DNA from: Ephydatia muelleri
Lineage: Eukaryota; Porifera; Demospongiae; Spongillida; Spongillidae
Length of the DNA: 64,000 nucleotides
Reading direction: 5' to 3'
NCBI GenBank assembly: GCA_013339895.1
Contig: JABACO010000001.1
Span: 5,730,218 to 5,794,217 of the forward strand
This document shows, in pieces, positions 34,861 to 47,000 of the stretch. Position 1 is the stretch's first letter, and each line of letters begins with the position of its first letter. Position numbers and translations under genes: made by a program. A model generated the notes under the pieces. It was given only the letters and a program-made list of their open reading frames with translations, was not told where the DNA came from and did no database searches.

Positions 34861-37800
34861 CTACTGTCCGTCACTCTTCAGTATATCTCCAGGTGGAGCT
34901 CCCTTTTCCATTTGTACAACAACCTTTTCAGGACCATGAGAGCCAATGTTGCCATTTGATGTATCAGTAATTGTCTTTTCTTCAATGGCAGTGGGATCTC
35001 CAGACTTACTATATGGCTTCTCATCAAGAGATATTGGTGGCTCTAGTGTGGAATGATTAGATGTAGCATGACCAGCCCTCTGCATAGTGCCACCATCCCC
35101 AAATGTGCTCGTGCCAACAGGGAATAACTTGCTGGGAAGACCAAGCCACGATCGCCAAACGACCTTAGCATCTTTGTTTCGCACTCCGTGAAAGATGAGT
35201 AGAAGAAGCCCTTGACTGCTCACAAATAAACTAAATACAAATTGAAATGCACAAGCCAGGGCACTGATGTTGTGACTGCTTGCCGCAAGACCAAAGCCCC
35301 AGCCGAGCCCCAGCACCAGGGCTAAACCAGCGGCTATTACAACATTACGTATTGTGAAAGGATTGCCACCTGACTCACTAGATTGCTTCACTAGTACTGC
35401 TGACTTAGCTGAATGTTTCCAAATGGAAACCATTATCACAACAAAGACAAGCCAGTTGAAGACATAAATCATGAGGAAAGGTAGAATAAATCCAAGGTAG
35501 AATGGAAGACCAGTTGCCCGACAGCTGGAATATTAGGATGATAAAGAAATGAATACAGCAAATGCATATTGTGATTCTTTTATAAATCATGGTAACGTAC
35601 TAATTGTGATTGTAATAAAAGCGGTAGCCAGCTCCAGCCTGATACAACCACTATGCCAAGTGGCACCACTGAAATCAAGAACAGGTGGGCCTATACATTT
35701 ATTTATACTGATTAAATAAAACTCACACCATGATATTAGTCCGGCTTTGAGTGGAAATCTGCTCACGTTATTTCCCAGGACCTTCACTAGCTTAATGTAC
35801 AGATATACTGCTTCAGCCAAAGTCCACATGAAGTACACCAACATGAAGTAGTGAACCAAAGCTGCACTGAATCCACACATGGCAGGCACTGGTGTCGTAT
35901 ATCCAGCTGCCAAAAACACTACATACAGGCACAGCAGTGCGCAAGACATGTTGATGAGCACTTGACCATGTTCAGATCGGCGCAGAATTCTAGTGACGCA
36001 AGTAATAATAACTGGTGAGGGATTCATGTAATGTATCTTTACTTGCAATGCCTAAGTGTAGTTACATGGTAGTGCTCACTTTGATGACAGGTATGTTATA
36101 ATGAAGAGCAGCAAAGAGATGATAGAGATGAGTGTTCCAATTATTGTGAGGATCTCAGCAGCAGGACAGCTCGTAATTCCAGGATTGAGATCCTTTCAGT
36201 CAATGAAAATTACTGAAGTGAATAATAACATATTTGAACTTACCAAAAGCATTCCAAAGTTCCCCTGATAAACAGTACTTTGCCGAGTATTGACCTTTTG
36301 TGTTAGCAGCGTTTCCGTTCTGAATACATTGTTCTGTCTACTTAGTATTCTGGACCCTTTTGTTGACCACATTCCAACTTGATATGTGTCATTGATGTAT
36401 TGTTTAGTCCACTGTGCAGGGTAAGGCACTATTTGCATCCTACAAAATGAGTATGTTGTCAACTGTTCTTATTCACATGGAATGAATCTCTTACTTTAGC
36501 AACTCGAAAAGAGAACTGAAGCTTCTCAGCCAATGATACAGCGCTTCCTCCAACACTTACAATAATGGATCCAAGCTTGAAGTTTTCCTTTTCTTGCTGA
36601 GCAGACTGAAATAGTGTATTTTTCAGAAATGTGTAGAAGGTTAGTCTATACACTGATGATTCAGAATTGCTGCAGTTATTCGAGACTAGAGGTAGAAGAT
36701 TTACAGAGGCTGTAGTATTTTCTGTACTATTTGAACCAATAGCAAGTCTGCTTATAGTTGTGTTTCCTAACGCTGCCACATCAACTGAACCCAAGTTGAC
36801 ACTGAAACTCCTTCCTGTGAAACAGCCTTTTGAAAGATTAATATCTTCCAGCTGAGTGGCAAATACTTTTCCAGTAAACACAGTGGTTTCATTAATAATG
36901 GCATTGTTGGAGTAGTAATTCAAAAGCCTTAGTAGTCTGTGCATAAAAGAAGATTGGGTATCATTGGTACAATTCTAATCCACAATAATTACTAAAACAA
37001 ATGCTGCACAATATTCATATATAGCATTGAATTTATTCAGGCAGTTATTATAAAATTGGTCAAATACAACTGGCTACATGTATATATTCAGTTTGAAGTG
37101 GCATCGTGAAATAAAATACAAGTTACAGAGGCTTGTCAATTGTAAAGTGACATTATATGACTAGATGTAGATTACAAGTATATGCTTCAATGTTCTGAAA
37201 TTGTAAGTGCACATGTTAGATCACCAAGATGTAAATGTTGAGTGTGCCATGGATATACATTTCAAACATATTGGGCTATACAAACGGTTAATACAAGTTG
37301 AAAGATTGACATGGCATAATAATATAATGTTGTGCTGCTACACTGGGAGCAGTAAGTGCATTAATGTTTCCTTGCATTTTTTCAGCTTAACATATGGCTT
37401 ATGAAATTGGACCCTACCTGCCAGTATCTTGTGATTGATATGTAGCATCATTATTTGTATTTAATAAATTGTCCACACCAGTTAGAAGCCTATTAGCGAC
37501 CTGCAATGTATTTTTTTTTTAAAGGTGATGAGATAATTTTTAAAGGTGCACTAATGAACCTTGGTACTATTGAGGGCTTCTTCAGCAAGGTTCTCCAATT
37601 CACTCACAGCACATGACACATAGTCAGTGTTGCATTTCATTGCCACTGCTTCCCACTGACCTCCAGTAGAATAGGTACCACCGCAGCGACGATGAATACA
37701 AGGAGATAGTGTATAAATAGAACCAATATCGGTCTCGGGCCACACATATCTGTTATTACAAATGCTGACGAGGGGACAGCCATCTATTTGATCAGCCAAA

Positions 37801-40800
37801 ACGCTTGTAAAGAGAGAACAATTGCATTTCACTCTTACCAAATCGTTGCACAGTGATGGAATTGATGTGCTCATATTCCAAAGCAGAGGAGAGAAGGAAA
37901 TGTATTCCATTAATTATGGCATTGTAGGACAAAGAGGTATTTTCAGCCAATGTAATGAGCGCATTGATTGTTGTATCAGAATAGCTGAGGAAAAGAAATA
38001 CATGAAGTCAATGATTAATATGTCAATTTGTTGTAGGAATTGGCTATTGTGCAAAGAAAGCAAATAATTTGTAATGCACTGGACATTTGACACATAAAGA
38101 CCAGCTGTCTGTGGACTAATTTTTAATCTCTTGTTGACAAGTAACATTTTGAGTAGAGCAGAAGAAACATAAAGCAGGTCACACTGAAGCATCACAGATT
38201 AGGTATGAGAATCATGCTTTGCGGCCAAAAATGGTTTTAATTGCAGCTTCCAATCAGACAGCTTTTGCTAAAGAAAGCTACGATATGATATTGCAGTAAT
38301 TTTTACCACGTTATATATTGTGTATATCCCACTCATTTGCTGATGCCAACCACATTCTTGCAGCACTGACAGCTGCAGAATAAGGCAGATTACTATCCAC
38401 ACAAAAAAGCGAAGTGGGCTATCATAAAATCACTGCCTTAGACCATGTGCAAGTAATGATGCATTAAAGACAGTGGAGCAAGCTGATTTCAGCAAAAAAA
38501 TGTATACACTGAGAACACTGTCATCAGCCATTGTAATGCAGTGCTCTGCAAATGCCATTGTGGCAACTACAATTGCAAACATTTACACAGTAAGTTATGC
38601 TTTTCTGGCATACAAATGGTCCTGTCGTTGACGATATATGATTATGCTGCTGGCAACATGATGCATTAGTACATTTAGGTAATGATGCAACAAATATTCC
38701 ATAAAACATGTTATCCATACAACATCATATACATATATTTGGCTGCGAGCAGCGCAGTTTGTGTAATCAGTAATTGCACAAGCACATTATTAATAACAAC
38801 TATAGTACATATAGCTGGTGCAATAGAACTATATGGAGATCACATGTCAGTAATATACTGTTTTAATTTCCATCGCAGAATGATAAATAATATTAGGCAA
38901 TAAAGTGCCATAGAATGGGACATACATGTAAGTTATCTTGATTCAAAAATTATTGTGAAAAACTACCTGATGTTGGCAAATATGATCTTTGCACTATTAT
39001 TCACAACATATCTTCCCGTGAGGTACATGCTTAGCTGAAATGGGTGGGAAAAAGGAGGTAATTTGCTGGAATCACAATGGTAGCTATTATGAATGCAAGT
39101 CAGAGTACAAACATGGAAAGGATCAATACCTCAGCCACAATATCCAATGTGGTATTCAGCTCCAGATATACAGAATACTGATAAACCCCTATCAACGTTT
39201 GGAATTACCATTAATGCAGATAAAAATGTCATACCACATACCTTTCAAAGAAAGCTTTACTTCATTGGAAAATACATATCCATACTCATTGACAGCTTTG
39301 CATGCATAAAAGCCTCTGTCCAACAGAGTCATTGCTTGGATAACTAAGTATGGACCATTTGAAACTTCAACATTGTCTTTGTACCATGTGATCTGGGGGC
39401 TAGGACATCCAGAGGCCCAACATTCCAGAGTCACGTGTGAGTCCAACAAAGTAGACACACTTTCAGGCTGCACTGTGATTTTGGGTGCCTTCTGACAATC
39501 AATTTCTTCTACCAAGTGGATGACAGTATAATTTAATTTGTTACGCATACAGTGTACATAATCTGTAGCTTAAGTAGAAAACTTGTGGTCAGGTGCATGT
39601 AGGCACAAGTACACATATTTCATTTCATGTACATAGAATAGCATATTATGCATGGCTTGCAAATGGCAAAAATAATTGTTTCAGTAGATAAAGTATAACG
39701 ATGTGGCAAGTCAAAAACCACCAGTTTAGGCACAGAGAAGAGTGGTATTGAACACAGTGTTGTGTGGGGGAATTTGTTGGTGCAGACCTTTTACTGTGGA
39801 GTTTAGCGGGGTGAACGAGAAACTATGTGCATGAAGGGAGACTCTGAGGCAGCTGCGAAAACTGAAAGGCATCAGTTCCACTGATAAAGTAGGTCATTAT
39901 AGATACAATGCTTTCAAATTTCAGGCTTGCACCATTTAATGAATTTCAGTACCAGGAAAGACAAAGGTACAAAAACCTATTGGTTGTGGAAAGTAGAGGA
40001 AGTTCACAAAATTGTTTGTAGCTAATCTATAGCTGTGGCTAGATATGGAATGCCCATCAGGGCCTATATAGGTTTTTTTATGGAGTGACTTCTGGCCCCA
40101 CGCGCCATCTTCTGAAAACTAATCGACATCAGTTTTAGCACATGTAATTATTTGTAAAATAATTGATGCACTGATGACTGGGCATCATGTTACATATGGA
40201 AGAAGTTCTAAAGTGGTGGTGGATCCAGGGGTAGTTCATTTATTGTGAATGAGACACTTTTGATGTAATGATTAATGGTACTGATCATCTGATGCTATCA
40301 TAGCCTATGCAAGGGTCATTTTCTACAACTGGTGAAATGTAGGGAAGTAACAAATGCCATCTTAGCAATGCATGAATATCCCATATTACGTACCGAAATA
40401 TATCCAATACCAAGGAGTTAATGATGATAACACGATCAATACCTATCAAGGTGAGTTGACTTCATTAACGGGAATTCATTTCTATTGGGAAAGGCCTTAT
40501 TTGCAGCTATCATAGATCAGTGGCGTCCCTAGATGTTTCCAAAGGGGGGGGCTAATCAAACAGGGGGGCGCCATGGGGGGGAGGCTCTGACTAATCTATT
40601 GGCATGCAGCAATTGAGCAAATAAATTAATCACAGTACGGTTAGGTTGCGAACCCTACTCCATAAGTAGATTTAATAGTCTTCTTGGGTGCATCTTGAGA
40701 AAGATCTCCACCGCTGTGTCGTAGTTTACTGGATATGCGTAATGAATATTCATAAGTGCTAGCGAAGTAAGCCGTGTACAGTTTCTCAGACGGTGTAAGG

Positions 40801-41015
40801 TAGAAAAACTTCTCTCGCAGCTGCAACTAGTAATTGGAAGTGTGCAGCCAATTTTTATTTTTATCAAGCGGGAAAACGCTCTTCATCACAACTGATTAGT
40901 GCAGATGCAAGAGTATCAGGACGATCAATTGGTGAACATACGGACCATTTGCGTTTCCAATGTCCCAACTCCTGGTCAAACAACAACAGCAGATTGCGCG
41001 CGTGAATGCAGTTGC

Positions 41016-41073
<58 letters not shown>

Positions 41074-44000
41074 GGGGGGGGCATCTGCCCCAAATGCCCC
41101 TCCCTATGCGGACGCCACTGTAGATTGTTTGAACCTATTTGTTGTATAACGTCAGATAGTATTGAGGGTATGATGGTATCTCTAACATACCTTCTAGTAG
41201 AGCAGGTGAGCATGGAAGACTCTCTCCTTTTGTAGATTTCCATATTCATAGTCAAAAAGCTAAATCTATCTGTTGTCAAAGGGTACTCTACATATAGCTA
41301 TGCCTCAGATTTGCTACGCTACTGATCGTATGATAGCGATATCTAACAATAACTGAGTTAAATGTCTCCTGTTTATCAAGCCTGTGAGTGCACTGATAAA
41401 AACTCATGAAGTGCAGATCTCATTGGAATTCATTGAGTTGAATGAATTCTTTCCTTTCAAGTTCAAATGTGTATGACTTACTACAATGGAAGTAATCAGC
41501 TAAAAGTGCTAGTGCATGATGATTGATCATGGGCATCTGAATTAGTAACAAACACTACTAGTCTTTGAAGCACATAACTGATTTTCTGATAGGGTACTAA
41601 ATTTATTCTCAGCATTTTGCATGAACTAGTACTCCTGAAATTACATTATGAAATTCATGCATGGTTTGAAAAACTTGCTATTTTCGTTGAGTCCTTGAAT
41701 AGTCCCATATGTATGCCTATGTCATACAGAACGAGTATTCCAATCCAATATACTCACCTAAATCATACAACATGTATATGTCAAATATTGTAATACAATT
41801 TTTTGACCATATTTATTGCTCACGTGGGGTTAGGATTTGGGAGGATACACACGAGAACTGAAAAGCTCTTGGTTCTTATACCGTCCTTTTATGCGGGTTA
41901 TAATAATATCTATTAATGAGTTAGCCAAACATTAGGCCTCAATTAATAAGCTTTCTGATGATTGATTTTCCTGACAGCAAAAATCCAGGAGTGGCAATAT
42001 CCGTACACTTTGAGTACTGTAATTGTGGCGAAAGCATGACCTACATCAATGAAAACTTCAATGTTAATCACCACCTATTCTCGCAGCTGTCATCAAACTG
42101 GAGACCTACAAATGTCTATGACAGAGCAGCAGCAATTGACCAGGCTCCACTTGCAGCTAAGAAATGAGGTTAACTAATACTGCTAAGCAAACACTGCACT
42201 GCCCTCTAACCATGCACAACAATGGCTATAATGGCAAAGGTAAATAGAGTTACACTATTTCAGTATGGTATTGAATGTTATAGTGTATTGACTAGAAGAA
42301 ATAAATGTTTAATTTGACCAAGCGTATATTTAAAACAATAATTGGGACAGTTTCCGCGAAAATTGCCCCACTGGTTAAAATGTTATAAAAATGCATCGCG
42401 TTTGAATCGCTATAACCTCCCAACGGATAACGCTATCGACTTCCTATTTTCAACACTTCATTATGCAATGGTGTAGTATGAAGTGTTGAAAATAGGAAGT
42501 CGATAGCGTTATCCGTTGGGAGGTTATAGCGATTCAAACGCGATGCATTTTATAACATTTTAACCGTGGGGCAATTTTCGCGGAAACTGTCCCAATTGAT
42601 AGACAGTTATATAACCATAAAAGAGAGAATGCATTTTACATCTAACATAATGTCATTATTATCACTCTGCTATAAATATGTACCATTTGAAAATGCATCT
42701 CTCCCAATCATCGGCTTGTTAATTATCTCTTCTCATCATCTAATTAATGGCACAGCCATGCACATATTAAGTTAATTGCACTTTCTCTTTCCTTTACAGA
42801 CTGTATTCTTCACATTTTGATATTGTAAATGGTGTCAAGCACATTTAGTATTCTACTCCTGTATTTGTGCTCCATATTAAATATTAAATAATAGTTCACA
42901 TTACTATTGGAACTTTTAAAGCAGCAGTTTCAAATATAAAATGAACCCTCTTGCGTACTTGATTACACTTCATTTCACTCTTACCAATACAACTTCTTTC
43001 ATCAGTGCTTAGTGTATAGCCAGTGGTGCATGAACATGTATAGCTACCAATCGAGTTTGTACAGAGTTGTGAGCAATTTCCAAGATAGTCCATACATTCA
43101 TCCTTGTCTACAAATAATTAAAAATGCATTATCATTCAATGAGCAAAGATTGTTCCATACCAGAACATGTTTTGTTGTCAGCATTCAAGATGTAGCCTGG
43201 TGAGCATGAACAAGAATAGCTACCAATGAGGTTAGTACATGTTTCAGAACAGTTTCCATTGCTGCCTTCACATTCATTGATATCTAGAAAGCACGAATTG
43301 CATAGCATGACTGCATGCATATTGCCTGTCATGATATAAATACACGCTTTCATTATTGTACTGTCTTAAATATGAAAGATTCAAACTTCAAAAAAAGGGC
43401 ATCTTGCATTTATGAATGTCCATAAGTGTGCTAAGACAACCACAAAAGTAATGAACCAGTGCACTGCAGGCAATAAAGAAAAGTTTCGAGAGAATCCTAT
43501 TGTGTTCACTAACAAAGATATGTTCTCTCTTATATGAAGCTGATGCAAACAATTACCCTTAAAACCACTTTACATGTTACAGTTACATGTATAGGCCTAA
43601 TTACGCAAGTGTTGCAGGGGACAGAAGCCTAGCTAAATTGCAGGATTCTCACCAGTACAACTTGATCCATTAGCGGACAACACATAACCAGGTTTGCAGC
43701 TGCAGTAGTATGACCCATTGGTGTTAGTGCAGTACTGTTGACATGTACCAAGTCCTCCATTGGGTATGCACTCATTAATGTCTATGGTGTATGATTTCAT
43801 TTCACAAAAAGAGGAAATGTATGAATTAAAAGTGTAAGCACACCTGCTCACACATTTCAGCATATCTCAGCACTTTGGCCCACCATTGCAGAAATTCTTT
43901 GACAAGGTATAACCAGGATTACAACTACAGCTGAATGATCCAGCTGTACTAGCTGCATATCTGTTGACATGGACCCAGACCTTCATTTGTAGAACACTCA

Positions 44001-47000
44001 TCAATTTCTGCATGTAAATGAAATAATGATATAATTAGGTGTACACATGCAGAATATATACATTACATACAATATGAACATTTTAAACTGAATAATTTGA
44101 CAACTGTATATTAATGCAAACAATTTCCATCTAATTGATGATATAATACACAGTTGTTTCACTCATTACGGAGTATAAAGATTGTATTGAATCTGCAAAA
44201 TTTCAGAAATAATCCTGGTATATTATTGTTTGGTTTCATTTTACAACTGAAGCTTACGTGGTTGCATAGTCCCATTCTGTAATCGAAATGTCCACTGACC
44301 AGGTACTAGAATGTTGCTAGTTCTAGTGATGTTAACTATAGCTGATGTTCTTGATCCTGGAACATTAACATAGGTTGCATTGTCTCCTGAATTTAACCCA
44401 ATTTGTGCTTGTACTCCACCAAGGCCTTCTATTCCTCCACTGGAATCACCTGTTGTCCACTGTATCAAATCATCAGCGTACTGAAATATTGCAAATGACT
44501 GTATATTGTCTGTAGCCAAGATGCATTGAAATGTATTGTTCTGTGCAGTGTCAGCATGTATAATGGCAAAAGAAAACACATTGCATTATTAAGGTGTGAT
44601 GTATTTTGTTGTCAATAAAAAAATGAGTTAAAAATTCTTGTATTTGTGATATGTTGCTTGTCTAATGACCATTTGTCTCTTTAATGGATGAGAGAAGTTC
44701 CAGTATTTCAACCACTGAAATGCTAAGACCTCAATACTGATGAGGTATTAGCACTTTAGTTGCTTAAATACTAGAACCCGAGTGGATCTCATGAAGAATG
44801 GAGACATTTGTATTTGTATACTGTAGAATTTAAGGAACCTAAAGAAACTTCCATGCATATCCACATTCAGTATAGTTTAGTGCATATCATGCTGCTAGCA
44901 CTCATGAATGCCTCATATAATTATCCCTCAACTCATCAGGTTGAGTATGCAATATCTTAGATACACGTACTTTGTCAGCGTGATTCGAATGGTAGCCAAC
45001 ATGATCCCATGTTGCAATGAACAACCAAAGAGGGCTAAAGTTTGATCCAGATAGGATAGGACGTATGTCAATCATTGCTTTGCTGAGAAGTGCTGTGTCA
45101 TTTGTTGCTCTGTACCATACATAGCCTGCACCACGAGTATCAACATCAGCCCAAAATGGAGCAATCATGGGGTTGCCAAGAATGGGAAACATTTTCGGAA
45201 TGTAGCCAGTGAAAGATGAAATAAATGTCAAATCTCCATGGTTGTTCACCTGAAATAAATTTCATTTGTCATGCACATTTGTAAATGATCATGTATTTAG
45301 TACACTGATTTAAATGCATACACATTGCTGAATGAATAACAGTGCTTAATTTTACCCACAATGTGAGCTGAATTCAATTTACACAACCATTGCACGAGAT
45401 CTTATCAATTTTGTGGTAAGGAGCTCTACTTACTCATTGGGAGCAGGAAACAGACAACAGTGGTACGTATTAGTATTAACTGAACACCTCAACCATTAAA
45501 TAAAGTTTTGTCAAACTTGTGTATGTCAATATTGTATATGTAACATATAAGCACTTATTACTAACGCAGCGGGTAATTTATTGCAGAGTGACGTCCCGTT
45601 ACATGCTTGAAGCACTTTTACCCTGTTTGGGTCACTTTTGTCGTGTTTTTGAAGGTTCCCCCAGTGTAATTTAGTTTTGACTTAGTTAGCAGTTCGCAAA
45701 CCGCGAATAATTACTTAACGGATATGGTTTTGTCTTGATTTTAGAATGGTTAATGGAATAAATTTTTTGAAGTATATATACCGTAGAATACCAGATATAA
45801 CGACCCCCCCTCCGCCCCTTATGTGAGACCCTAAAAAAAAAGGCATGCTTTTGAAACGAGCGTATCTCCAAAACCCGTCACGCCACCACGTACCTTTTAA
45901 GTTTTTATATGAAAGAAGTGGTACCGCAATATGAGTTTGAAAAAGGTACTTGGTGGCTGACGGGTTTTGGAGATACGCTCGTTTCAAAAACATGCCATTT
46001 TGTTTAGGGTCTCACGTAAGGGGCGGAGGGGGGGGAGGGGGTCGTATTCTACGGTATCATAATCAGACCTACATCATAGAGTTGGTTAAAATTCAAATTG
46101 AATTAAAAAGGCAAGATGACCGTCTATGCATGGGCCATTTCTGGATATGCATGCATATGCACACAACCGTTATGAATTCTACATGACAGTGTAAGTAAGA
46201 AATGTGTAGATCACAACTTCACGATGCTTGCAACTGTTTGCTGCACTTGTGACCTTATAAGTACCTGACACGTTTGGTTCCTTTACAACTGCTGTAATTA
46301 TGTTTCTTCTACAGAACGCATTATGCAGATGACTTCACCAATGTTATTTACTCCCTGAACACGGAATGTGTATCCACATTAGTGTAGTACAACGTGGTGA
46401 AAATGCCAGTTCACTCCATCTCCATCTCCATCTGCAGTTCACAATAAGTATGGTTTTGTTACAATCATATCTGCGAGGTAATGATGGATACACAGAGTGT
46501 GAATACACCCCAGTGCCCCATCTGGGTTTGACTTCAGCGTATACATGGCTGAATTGCATGGTATTCAAAGCGATACTTTGTAATAAACACAACACTTGGC
46601 ATGCACCACACAGATGATTATATGGTTGTGTGAGAATACATGTATATATGCACTTGGCGTTCAAAGAGTTAAGCGTTAAAAGAACAACGGTTAGTGCATA
46701 CGTTGCAGTTTAGTGAGGCAGTTTTTTTTAGCTTGTGCAGCTGTGTAAGTGCTGTGTGCTATGGAGTGATCAGATGGCTGGGACAAGTTTTGACTTCAGT
46801 TGGACGAATGCCAAGGAAAACGAAATAGTCTTGGCAACAGCAGCTGAACGTCCTGTAATGAAAGGCTGTTTTGAAATCAGTAGTGTTCTAGACTGCAGCG
46901 GCTACCGTAAAATGGTACACCTTGCCAGATCAACACTTGGTTGCTGAAGCTATAGGCATTTTCGACTTGGACATCCGTTGCTGCTGTTTTACAGAGTGCA

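Larger units (their letters stand above)
40518..41120 (-). mobile_element. Internally deleted hAT element in intron 7 of the receptor, 5-bp TSD
   Basis: Termini CAGTGGCGTCC (40518-40528) and its complement (41110-41120) are flanked by TAGAT on both sides (40513-40517 and 41121-41125). The left end has G-rich sub-termini; the right interior holds a TG microsatellite. Confidence 0.9.

Noticed and set aside
37805..37839. 35-nt GTAAGAG...ACAAG intron inside the HormR region
   Set aside because: Removing it breaks the frame. A TAG acceptor at 37784-37786 gives a 224-nt exon whose phases agree with both neighbours.
37914..38195. Minus-strand frame (GLYVSNVQ) as a second Ig exon
   Set aside because: It lacks the paired Cys/Trp pattern and is not needed for phase continuity.
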